5,261 nucleotides of DNA from Bacteroidota bacterium (GCA_004356265.1 SMXK01000209.1:1-5261); one strand, 5' to 3'. Shown: positions 1 to 5,261, counted from the first letter of the stretch. Translations and numbers: made by a program. Notes: generated by a model from the letters alone, not told the origin.

Positions 1-1831
1 AATCAATATGACCGGTAAAACCGGAGATGTAAATGAATTTCGAGGAGGATTCGGCCTGAATTTGTTAAGCGCCAACGCCGTGATCGAGGTGCCTCTCGGT
101 GGACGAGGCTCGTTTCTGTTTTCGGGCCGGAGATCCTTTACGGACGTCATCCAGACCAGTCTCTACAGCAGTATCTATGAGACACTCACGGGTGACGATA
201 TCACACCTGACGACAATGATGAAGGTGCTCAGGCTCCCGGTGGGCGGGGTCCCGGAGGCGGCGCACTCGGTGGTGGACTCCGAAACAATCAGAACGCATT
301 CATTCAACCCGATTTTTACTTCTACGATGTCAATGCGAAGCTCACGTATCGTCCCACGAACAGGGATGCCCTTGCGCTGAGTTTTTACAACAGCCAGGAT
401 CATCTCGATAAATCACGAGATGTCTTCCGTGAAATTGGAATCGGAAACGGGGGTCCAGCAGCTGCAAATCTGACAAATAACCTCTTCGATCTGACCGAAT
501 GGGGAAACCTGGGGGGAAGTGCGCAATGGTCTCGCCAATGGCACCCACAATTGTTTACGACGACCATGGCATCGTATACACAATACTTCTCAGATTACGA
601 CCGAAATACGTTTATAGAGCGCCGAGACGCAGAAACAGATACGGTTAGTTTTTCGGCGAATCTGGGTTCACTGGAGAACAATAGGGTAAATGATGCCACA
701 CTCAAGATTGACAACGAATGGCAGTTTTCACAGCCGGCCGGCGTCAAGTTTGGAGTTCAGCTGACGCAGTCCGACGTGAGTTATTCATCGGTCAGGGATG
801 ACACGCTTCAGATTTTGGATCGGATGGATCAAGGCTTTCATGGTGCGGTGTACGCACAATCCAAGTGGAATCCGAATCAGACATTTTCAATTTCGGGCGG
901 ATTAAGAACGGTTTATTACGATCAGACTGAAGCTATTTATTTCGAACCCCGACTGTCTGCGAAAGCCAGATTGACAGAACGTATTACGCTCAGCGGGGCA
1001 TTCGGAATCTACAATCAGTTTGTCGCGCGGGTGGTGAATGAAAATGTAACGGAGGGTGCGAGAGATTTCTGGCTCCTCGCCGATGGAGAAGAAGTTGGTG
1101 TGAGCAAATCAATGCACTATATCCTGGGACTCTCTTACGAAACACGCGGTTATTTATTCAGCGTCGAGTCATACTACCGGGATACGACAGACCTGACAGA
1201 ATTTTCTCTCCGCTTCCAGCGGAATCCCAATACAGGGGGGCGCCCCGGACAGTTCGGAGACGGCCCGACCGCTCCCGTCGCTGACGAGTTGTTTTACACG
1301 GGTGACGGTATCTCAAAAGGACTCGAATTTTTGCTGCAGAAAAAGGCAGGTTTACATACCGGGTGGATAAGTTATACGCTTGCAAATGTCGAGCATACAT
1401 TCCCTGAACTGAATGGCGGACTTCCGTTTCCGGCTCTTCACGACCAGCTTCATGAGCTGAAACTGATATATAGCCTGAAATTCAGGAAGTGGTCGTTTTC
1501 GGCAACATGGCTGTACGGATCAGGCAAACCGTATACGTCGCCCGAGTCGCAATATTTCATCACGCTACTGGACGATACAGAGCAGAGCTTCATTCATGTA
1601 GGCGAAAAAAATTCCGAGCGCTTGCCTGCTTATCACCGTCTTGATGCGGCGGTTCATTACAGGTTTTTTGCCGGTCCGTCCAGAATGGACGTCGGGTTTT
1701 CAGTATTCAATTTATACAACAGAGAGAACGTGTGGTACAAAGAGTTTGACCTCTCCGAAACGCCAATGCTGACGACTGATTTTACTTTCCTGGGTATTAC
1801 ACCCAATCTTTCTGTGAGGGTAGATATATGA
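1..1831 (+). CDS. TonB-dependent outer-membrane receptor, C-terminal part (5' end outside window)
   Basis: This is the beta-barrel portion of a TonB-dependent receptor, an outer-membrane protein that imports ligands using energy passed on by TonB-ExbBD. About 609 codons are visible. The frame is open to the left edge (Ile-Asn precede the Met at base 8), and the text there reads like mid-protein (NEFRGGFGLNLLSANAVIEVPL, then SFLFSGRRSF). That Met is therefore not the start; the signal peptide, any carboxypeptidase-regulatory-like domain and most of the plug lie upstream. Numbered from that Met, an Asp-rich stretch (63-71) and a Gly-rich stretch (78-90) look like an exposed loop. After them come alternating aromatic/polar beta strands and a typical late-barrel motif, FNLYNRENVWYKEF (567-580). 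The protein ends in SVRVDI, so it lacks the common terminal aromatic. The downstream DUF4249 gene overlaps it. The ligand cannot be told from sequence. The family call is confident. Confidence 0.93.
   Translation, partial: INMTGKTGDVNEFRGGFGLNLLSANAVIEVPLGGRGSFLFSGRRSFTDVIQTSLYSSIYETLTGDDITPDDNDEGAQAPGGRGPGGGALGGGLRNNQNAFIQPDFYFYDVNAKLTYRPTNRDALALSFYNSQDHLDKSRDVFREIGIGNGGPAAANLTNNLFDLTEWGNLGGSAQWSRQWHPQLFTTTMASYTQYFSDYDRNTFIERRDAETDTVSFSANLGSLENNRVNDATLKIDNEWQFSQPAGVKFGVQLTQSDVSYSSVRDDTLQILDRMDQGFHGAVYAQSKWNPNQTFSISGGLRTVYYDQTEAIYFEPRLSAKARLTERITLSGAFGIYNQFVARVVNENVTEGARDFWLLADGEEVGVSKSMHYILGLSYETRGYLFSVESYYRDTTDLTEFSLRFQRNPNTGGRPGQFGDGPTAPVADELFYTGDGISKGLEFLLQKKAGLHTGWISYTLANVEHTFPELNGGLPFPALHDQLHELKLIYSLKFRKWSFSATWLYGSGKPYTSPESQYFITLLDDTEQSFIHVGEKNSERLPAYHRLDAAVHYRFFAGPSRMDVGFSVFNLYNRENVWYKEFDLSETPMLTTDFTFLGITPNLSVRVDI
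1816..1831 (+). promoter_or_regulatory. Shine-Dalgarno and ATGA start/stop overlap coupling receptor and lipoprotein
   Basis: GAGGG (1816-1820) lies 7 bases before ATG (1828-1830), and the receptor stop TGA (1829-1831) overlaps that ATG by two bases. This decides the lipoprotein start. It also implies that ribosomes finishing the receptor can re-initiate on the lipoprotein, which would keep the two products in proportion. Confidence 0.75.
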
Positions 1832-2685
1832 GCTCGAGACTATGGATGATCCTTATTCTGGCGATAGCCCTTACCGGCTGTGATTCAACCGATGTTGCGC
1901 CCGCGGATGAGCTGCTTGTTGTTGAGGCTTTTCTCTTTGCTGGTGAATCGGTCGACGACATCAAATTGAGTCGCGTCATTTCCCTCAATAGTGACGAAAC
2001 TGTACCGGCGGCCGTAAATGATGCTGTTGTCACGCTGTCGAAAGGAGCCACCATATATTCATTGGTGTCTACGGGGACCGATGGTATCTACACGTATCCT
2101 GGCTCAGACCTCGTCGTCGAAGCGGGCGACGTATTTGAATTGGTGATCGAAACCGACGGAGCGATTATACGAGCCGAAACGCAGGTACCCATCGCCCCGG
2201 CCGGTACGACCATTTCTGTTTCTGAGGTCGTTGTGCCTGAGTTGGAGATCGGTGCGGGGCCAGGCCAGGGTCCGCGGCAGAATCCCGGAGCACTCCGGGA
2301 GTTTTTTCAGAGCGAAGAGAATGCGATATCCGTTACGTGGGACAATGACGTCGGGGACGCGTATTTCGTCGCTATCCGAACGCCGGAAGCGGAGAATCCC
2401 GACTTTATTTTACCTGAATTCATTCGGGATCGGTTTGGAGGAATCGAAATAATTACACAACCCACGACTGCAAACTTCTTCGACATCCGGTTATTCTCAC
2501 TGGAGGTAATTGGCGAGTACACGGCGACTGTATACAGGATCAACCAGGAATACGTAGATCTATATCTGAATCGAGAGCAGGACTCACGCGACCTGAATGA
2601 GCCGCCAACCAATATCGTGGGCGGGCTTGGCGTGTTTTCGGCGTTCAGCCGGCAGGAAGTTCGTTTCGAACTGGTTCGCGAATAG
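1828..2685 (+). CDS. DUF4249 family lipoprotein, partner of the upstream TonB receptor
   Basis: This 285-residue protein starts with a lipoprotein signal: a hydrophobic segment (residues 5-15) and a lipobox LTGC with Cys18 as the acylated residue, followed by DSTD. The mature protein begins with LLVVEAFLFAGESVDDIKLS and carries NEPPTNIVGGLGVFSAFS near the end (257-274). Both match my knowledge of DUF4249 proteins, which are found mainly in Bacteroidota, often just downstream of a TonB-dependent receptor. A Gly/Pro-rich stretch (142-154) interrupts the beta-rich body. The start is well supported: GAGGG at 1816-1820 sits 7 bases before the ATG, and ATGA overlaps the receptor stop, suggesting translational coupling. 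The role is presumably an accessory lipoprotein of the receptor; no ligand or enzymatic activity can be assigned. Asp at +2 would mean inner-membrane retention in Escherichia coli, but that rule need not hold here. Confidence 0.9.
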   Translation: MSSRLWMILILAIALTGCDSTDVAPADELLVVEAFLFAGESVDDIKLSRVISLNSDETVPAAVNDAVVTLSKGATIYSLVSTGTDGIYTYPGSDLVVEAGDVFELVIETDGAIIRAETQVPIAPAGTTISVSEVVVPELEIGAGPGQGPRQNPGALREFFQSEENAISVTWDNDVGDAYFVAIRTPEAENPDFILPEFIRDRFGGIEIITQPTTANFFDIRLFSLEVIGEYTATVYRINQEYVDLYLNREQDSRDLNEPPTNIVGGLGVFSAFSRQEVRFELVRE

Positions 2686-2931
2686 CTGGAATGGATGATA
2701 TGTAACGTGGCACGACCCAGCGAGCTCAGGTCTTGCGACAACGCGTTGTGGGCATTACACTCGTCTACAACGACTGCATCTGGTCCAGCAAGGCGAAATG
2801 GACCTGGGTCCGTAGAACAAATGTTATTCATCGCGGAGCCTAAGTATGTCGCGTTTCGGTTGCCAAGGATCGTAACAGGCATCGATGCGCGGCTCAAATA
2901 TTTTTGAAGTAAAACCGCCCTTATTTTACTG
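2686..2931. other. Intergenic stretch with palindromes, no convincing gene
   Basis: About 245 bases separate the lipoprotein stop from the tRNA fragment. A 70-codon frame (2695-2907, +) exists but has no clear ribosome binding site and no recognisable motif, so I do not call it a gene. Visible elements are a perfect 12-bp palindrome ACAACGCGTTGT (2738-2749), a perfect 10-bp palindrome GCATCGATGC (2879-2888), and a hairpin GGTCCA/TGGACC (2782-2787 with 2799-2804). The right arm of the hairpin can also pair with GGTCC at 2807-2811. None is followed by a T-run, so no intrinsic terminator for the receptor operon can be claimed. Confidence 0.5.
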
Positions 2932-2978
2932 TGGAGCTGAGGAGAGTCGAACTCCTGACCTCTCGAATGCCATTCAGA
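2932..2978 (-). pseudogene. 3' fragment of tRNA-Ala (anticodon GGC), probable attachment-site remnant
   Basis: Read on the minus strand, this is the 3' part of a tRNA. It has anticodon loop ATGGCAT (complement of 2967-2973; anticodon GGC at 2969-2971), 3' anticodon strand TCGAG, variable loop AGGTC, a perfect 5-bp T stem AGGAG/CTCCT around TTCGACT, and CAGCTCC plus discriminator A. Base-by-base comparison with the remembered Escherichia coli tRNA-Ala(GGC) 3' part gives about 33 of 42 identical, and the T-stem differences preserve pairing. The 5' anticodon strand here is TCTGA, which pairs only partly with TCGAG, and no D arm or 5' acceptor strand precedes it. No CCA is encoded (CAG follows). 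It cannot fold as a full tRNA. The break inside the anticodon stem is what integration into a tRNA gene leaves behind. Confidence 0.8.
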
Positions 2979-2983
2979 TGGGC

Positions 2984-3037
2984 TTGTCTTGAAAATGGCT
3001 TCTACGATACTGTATTGGCCGTTTTTGTCTCGAAAAT
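2984..3037 (+). repeat. Pair of 13-bp direct repeats TTGTCTYGAAAAT beside the tRNA fragment
   Basis: TTGTCTTGAAAAT (2984-2996) and TTGTCTCGAAAAT (3025-3037) match at 12 of 13 positions, start 41 bases apart and point the same way. The first copy begins 6 bases beyond the tRNA-like segment. Short direct repeats at this distance from a tRNA-derived core are what integrase arm-type or excisionase sites look like. That role is inferred from position only. A small hairpin TGTTG-tgg-CAACA (3043-3055) follows, and an odd palindrome ATAC-t-GTAT (3007-3015) lies between the copies. Confidence 0.5.
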
Positions 3038-3161
3038 ATTAGTGTTGTGGCAACAATCGCTTCCGCGAGTCGCCGCATACTGTACTCTTTCCGGGCGCCT
3101 CAGGTGACTTGCAGCCAGACTCAGTTTAGGCACCGCATGGGTAGGATTGATGGTGTCCTTC

Positions 3162-3282
3162 ATCCCTCGGTTAGTTTGATTCTGGTCTCCAGAAAATCCG
3201 CTGTGGTTCGAGGGATCGGTGGTTAACGGGCTTCCACACACCGTAATAGGCTGCCGCGTCAAACGTGGCTCCTGACTGCAGG
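3162..3282 (+). other. Dense cluster of stem-loops, possible structured RNA
   Basis: Four consecutive stem-loops fill nearly all of this stretch. The first is ATCCCTCG (3162-3169) with CGAGGGAT (3209-3216), a perfect 8-bp outer stem enclosing an inner hairpin TTCTGG-tct-CCAGAA (3180-3194). It abuts CGGTG (3217-3221) with CACCG (3239-3243). Next is GCCGCGT-caa-ACGTGGC (3253-3269), seven pairs including one G-U that forms only in plus-strand RNA. Last is CCTG-actg-CAGG (3271-3282). A 97-codon minus-strand frame (3002-3295) crosses it but looks random and is not called a gene. I do not recognise a known RNA family. No promoter or terminator is clear. Confidence 0.4.
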
Positions 3283-3414
3283 AAAGAGGGTACAAGCTTG
3301 AATATCCGCCTATACAGACTAAAAACGTCGTTTTTTCGGTTTTTCCTCGTTTTTTACCGAAGTTTTTTTACCGAAATCCATTCTTCTCAACCGAAACGAA
3401 TGTCCGTACAGACT

Positions 3415-3436
3415 GCCGGAATCACTTAATTCCGGC
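3415..3436. other. Perfect 8-bp hairpin between the repeat groups
   Basis: GCCGGAAT (3415-3422) and ATTCCGGC (3429-3436) are exact reverse complements around a 6-base loop CACTTA. No T-run follows on either strand, so it is unlikely to be a simple intrinsic terminator. It is the first of three hairpins lying between the two repeat groups. Confidence 0.6.
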
Positions 3437-3496
3437 CTTCGACGGATTTGGTTCTCTCACGATGACTATTCTCTGACCCGCGTGTAACCCCGCCCA

Positions 3497-3532
3497 AACG
3501 GGACCGACTATGACCATCTCGGTCGGTCCGTT
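3497..3532. other. Extended hairpin GGACCGAC/GTCGGTCC
   Basis: GGACCGAC (3501-3508) pairs exactly with GTCGGTCC (3522-3529) around a 13-base loop. With G3500 bulged out, AAC (3497-3499) pairs with GTT (3530-3532), giving 11 pairs in total. An alternative small stem CCCG/CGGG (3489-3492 with 3499-3502) competes for the left arm. It lies near the middle of the repeat-flanked block. I checked for integron attC consensus boxes (RYYYAAC/GTTRRRY) and did not find them. Confidence 0.6.
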
Positions 3533-3581
3533 CCGTGTTATTAAGAGTCAGATGCTACCAAATCAGGAATCGATCTCAATG

Positions 3582-3604
3582 GCCCTATATCCCTTATTAT
3601 GGGC
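3582..3604. other. Short bulged hairpin GCCC-ATA/TAT-GGGC
   Basis: GCCC (3582-3585), a bulged T and ATA pair with TAT and GGGC (3598-3604) around a loop of about 8 bases. It ends 9 bases before the start of the right-hand repeat group. It is weaker than the two hairpins to its left and noted mainly because it completes a series of three. Confidence 0.35.
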
Positions 3605-3755
3605 TATGTCTTCGTTTTTTTACCGAAATATATTTACCGAAATTGCACCTCTCTTCAATTCGATGATCCAAGGAGAGTAACAGACCCAGCGTAGCCGACA
3701 AGCAGGATGCGGAATTGACATTCGCCTTCTTAAAGGTGATATACAGCGATCATCC

Positions 3756-3980
3756 TCAGTCCGATTTTTTTCCCACTCTATATCTTGCCCCTACACATGA
3801 AGCAACAGCTCCTACGATTGCGATAACATATGCGCGATTATCAAGGGACATCCCCGTATAATTCAGGAGATCGTGTCCGATGTGGAATACACCCAGAAGG
3901 CCAAAAAACATAAACAACCCGTATTGTACAGGTGCTATTTGAAACCATTGGTCTGTCGAAAAAAGCTTATGTTTCGTCAT
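3756..3980 (-). CDS. Small hypothetical membrane protein, 74 residues, two membrane segments
   Basis: I do not recognise the family. The predicted protein has a short polar N-terminus (MTKHKLFSTDQWFQ), a first hydrophobic segment at about residues 18-34 (VQYGLFMFFGLLGVF core), a loop (35-49, HIGHDLLNYTGMSLDN region), a second hydrophobic segment at about 50-66 (AYVIAIVGAVASCVGA) and a basic tail RYRVGKKSD. The positive-inside rule predicts a hairpin with both ends in the cytoplasm. The start is supported by GAGGT (complement of 3987-3991) six bases before the ATG. A plausible promoter lies about 90 bases upstream. Ordered amphipathic composition plus a ribosome site make it more likely a gene than a chance frame. 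It sits on the element side of the tRNA fragment, and no function can be assigned. Confidence 0.65.
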   Translation of the reverse strand: MTKHKLFSTDQWFQIAPVQYGLFMFFGLLGVFHIGHDLLNYTGMSLDNRAYVIAIVGAVASCVGARYRVGKKSD

Positions 3981-4014
3981 TCTGGGACCTCATTAAGGAC
4001 TGGATAAATGGTGA

Positions 4015-4188
4015 GCATCGTGTCACCTGCAAAACGACTGGCGGATCTACGGACATCGTCCGCTTGGTCTCATTGTACCTGACGCAGAGCACAAGCGCAA
4101 GGCCAGCACCAAGACGAGGGTACCCGACCCGGAACGCTTAAAAAGGAAAACGATTTCGCCTCCGGAAATTCCGACCATGTCCGGATGA
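4015..4188 (+). pseudogene. Possible remnant of a protein gene, no start codon
   Basis: The plus-strand frame from 4015 to the TGA at 4186-4188 has no ATG, GTG or TTG start. It nevertheless reads like the tail of a charged protein (PDAEHKRKASTKTRVPDPER, then LKRKTISPPEIPTMSG), with mostly purine first codon positions and GC-rich third positions. A stop codon directly precedes it, and a neighbouring frame starting at ATG 4008 runs only 24 codons. This could be the C-terminal relic of a degraded gene or chance. The opposite strand holds a 43-codon frame (4047-4178, -) in matching codon phase, without a ribosome site, so composition alone does not say which strand, if either, was coding. Confidence 0.2.
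4072..4100 (-). promoter_or_regulatory. Candidate promoter for the 74-residue membrane protein
   Basis: On the minus strand TTGCGC (complement of 4095-4100) and TACAAT (complement of 4072-4077) are exactly 17 bases apart, close to the sigma-70 consensus. Transcription would start near 4064, leaving a leader of about 85 bases before the ATG at 3980. Bacteroidota often use a different promoter consensus (TTTG / TAnnTTTG), which lowers confidence. Confidence 0.35.
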
Positions 4189-4247
4189 TTTGAGCTTTTT
4201 TCGGCCTTCTTTGCACTTTCCGCCAGTTGACCCGTAGGATGCGCTTG
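4189..4247. other. Short intergenic stretch between the DoxX-like gene and the possible remnant
   Basis: The only feature is a T-run (4195-4201) downstream of a weak TCCGGA...TCCGGA pairing (4161-4186 region). The stem and T-run are too far apart to call a terminator. Nothing else is evident. Confidence 0.3.
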
Positions 4248-5261
4248 TTAATACCTATCCGGCTCCAGACGGAAGCGTCGACGGATCAGTTTCACGTTTA
4301 ACGTATCACCGAACTGGATTCCACTGAGACGGAGTGTATCACCATCCACAGAATATCGACCGCTAAACGTATCGGTCGAGTCTTTCCATGTCATGGAAAA
4401 AGTCCGAAGGGAATCTGAATACGATACCGTTTCGAGTTGCGAGTATTCATCTCCAATCTTGGTCCCTACGCCAACTGTGCCGTACCCAGATGACTGAACA
4501 ACAAGCCGATCCCACGTCGTCCCAGAGCCGGCCTCGCCCGGTTCATCCACTTCCCAGACACCTCCAAAGGGTAGCAACTCAGAAGTAGTCGCACGGGACT
4601 CGGCGCGACGCTGGAACTTGATATTGGTCTGCCAGGCGAAATAAAGCACGACTATGATCGAAATCGGAATCCCGATACGAGGACTGAAGGCGGGCCGATA
4701 CGAAACGGGTGGCGGAAGCTCCGTGCGTTTCATGATTATTGTGTTCCAGAGCCTGGGAAATTCTTCCAGCAGAAGAAATATGGTCATTGCCAGAAAAACG
4801 CTCGCTGGCATTTTAACCGGAATGTCGTAGGCGTAATTGACGAAAACGATGTTCGAAACAACGACAAAGAGTACCATCGCGCCGAGAGTCGCTGTGCGTC
4901 GAAAGGTTAGAAGCAATGCGCCAGCGGTTTGGGATACCCCTACGAAGAGAACGTAGGCGAATGAGTGCCCAAAATAGAGCCAGAGCAATCGCATCGAGGT
5001 CAGGTCACCGAGTCTCGTGTCAAGCTGAAACTCGGGTATGGGCATGAACTGCGATCGGTAGAACTTGGCGAAGGAGTAAAGGAAGAAAACGGCGATCAAA
5101 AAGAATCGAATGGCCAGCCGTACGTTCCTCCACAATTGTACTTCATCGATCCGATCACGCATCCGCCACCAGAGAAAAGTGAAGGCCGCTCCGAATATTG
5201 GTGCGTAGATGATTAGATCAGCCTGGCTCCCGGCTTTGAGAATCACACCACCTGAAAAGGG
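4248..5261 (-). CDS. DoxX-like integral membrane protein with C-terminal beta-rich domain (5' end outside window)
   Basis: About 337 codons are visible. A GTG at 5246 could be mistaken for the start, but the frame stays open to the edge (Pro-Phe-Ser-Gly-Gly before it), has no properly spaced ribosome site, and relatives I recall have a further N-terminal segment. Numbering from that GTG, hydrophobic segments lie at about 11-27, 45-63, 88-115, 119-138, 145-161 and 191-206. The stretch YSFAKFYRSQF, then SQTAGALLLTFRRTATLGAM and NIVFVNYAYDIPVK, matches the pattern of DoxX-like proteins of Bacteroidota (small residues in a membrane helix, FRRTxTLGA, YDxPVK). Residues ~225-325 form a soluble beta-rich module with GVWEV, WDRLVV and a repeated GDTL (302-305 and 313-316). 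The molecular role is unknown; DoxX relatives have been linked to redox or respiratory complexes, but nothing here proves that. No partner gene is visible. Confidence 0.8.
   Translation of the reverse strand, partial: PFSGGVILKAGSQADLIIYAPIFGAAFTFLWWRMRDRIDEVQLWRNVRLAIRFFLIAVFFLYSFAKFYRSQFMPIPEFQLDTRLGDLTSMRLLWLYFGHSFAYVLFVGVSQTAGALLLTFRRTATLGAMVLFVVVSNIVFVNYAYDIPVKMPASVFLAMTIFLLLEEFPRLWNTIIMKRTELPPPVSYRPAFSPRIGIPISIIVVLYFAWQTNIKFQRRAESRATTSELLPFGGVWEVDEPGEAGSGTTWDRLVVQSSGYGTVGVGTKIGDEYSQLETVSYSDSLRTFSMTWKDSTDTFSGRYSVDGDTLRLSGIQFGDTLNVKLIRRRFRLEPDRY

Larger units (their letters stand above)
3329..3643. repeat. Cluster of ACCGAA-type repeats, iteron-like
   Basis: The motif T-run + ACCGAA recurs as CGTTTTTTACCGAA (3348-3361), GTTTTTTTACCGAAAT (3362-3377), an identical 16-mer at 3614-3629, and TATTTACCGAAAT (3631-3643). 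A weaker copy CAACCGAAACG lies at 3388-3398, and an inverted core TTTCGGT at 3334-3340. The copies fall into two groups, each with two full sites about one and a half helical turns apart, on either side of a ~235-base centre containing three hairpins. An 8-bp direct repeat TACAGACT (3313-3320 and 3407-3414) overlaps the left group. The pattern suggests protein-binding sites (integrase, excisionase, replication initiator or regulator) or a small non-coding mobile unit. The sequence does not decide between these. Confidence 0.55.

Noticed and set aside
2307..2897. 196-codon minus-strand frame
   Set aside because: It lies mostly opposite the well-supported DUF4249 gene and has no ribosome site or recognisable domain.
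2898..2905. Bacteroidota-type -7 box TATTTTTG
   Set aside because: No TTTG or TTG element lies at the required distance upstream, and no plus-strand gene follows.
2695..2907. 70-codon plus-strand frame after the lipoprotein gene
   Set aside because: Weak ribosome site, no motif, and codon use that does not look selected. Kept only as a note in the intergenic entry.
2932..3272. Minus-strand tmRNA (ssrA): ~341 bases from GGAGCC...TTTGACG to a T arm ending CAGCTCCA
   Set aside because: Length and ends are suggestive, but only five acceptor pairs form. There is no helix joining the two ends and no tag-peptide frame ending in Ala-Ala-stop. The segment before the T arm is clearly a tRNA-Ala anticodon loop instead.
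3002..3295. 97-codon minus-strand frame
   Set aside because: Composition looks random, and it crosses a stretch packed with stem-loops, which better explains the sequence.
3489..3540. Integron attC-like site
   Set aside because: There is a hairpin and TAAC/GTTA-like ends, but the RYYYAAC and GTTRRRY core sites do not fit, and no integron gene is visible.
3348..3643. CRISPR array
   Set aside because: The repeats are too short, irregularly spaced and varied in length, with no uniform spacers and no cas genes.
3715..3745. Plus-strand promoter with perfect TTGACA
   Set aside because: The best -10 options (GATATA at 17 bases, TATACA at 19) are poor or badly spaced, and no plus-strand gene follows; it would only make antisense RNA to the 74-residue gene.

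Overview
The window looks like a chromosomal segment from the Bacteroidota / Rhodothermota / Balneolota group. The main reason is the gene pair on the left: a TonB-dependent outer-membrane receptor whose stop codon overlaps the start of a DUF4249 lipoprotein gene, an arrangement typical of that group. The gene at the right edge, a DoxX-like membrane protein with a C-terminal beta-rich module, is also a type I associate with those phyla. The placement comes from reading the proteins, not from a database search.

Layout. Positions 1-1831 (+) hold the last ~609 codons of the receptor, whose start lies left of the window. Positions 1828-2685 (+) hold the DUF4249 lipoprotein, overlapping by ATGA and preceded by a good Shine-Dalgarno. 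From about 2686 to 3755 there is roughly 1 kb with no convincing protein gene. It is not empty. It contains the 3' part of a tRNA-Ala(GGC) gene on the minus strand (2932-2978), cut off inside the anticodon stem. Next to it is a pair of near-identical 13-bp direct repeats, followed by a tight cluster of stem-loops (3162-3282). After that comes a run of ACCGAA-type repeats enclosing three more hairpins (3329-3643). Positions 3756-3980 (-) encode a 74-residue protein with two predicted membrane segments, an upstream Shine-Dalgarno and a plausible promoter. About 270 bases follow that may hold a gene remnant. Positions 4248-5261 (-) encode the DoxX-like membrane protein, whose start lies beyond the right edge.

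Interpretation. The receptor and lipoprotein probably form one co-translated envelope system for binding or uptake of an unidentified ligand. The lone 3' tRNA fragment is the usual footprint of site-specific integration into a tRNA gene. If so, the junction is near 2976, host sequence lies to its left, and the element (or its decayed remains) extends rightward through the repeat and hairpin region. No integrase gene is visible, so this remains an inference. The repeat and hairpin region is the part least explained by known features and most deserving of a closer look.
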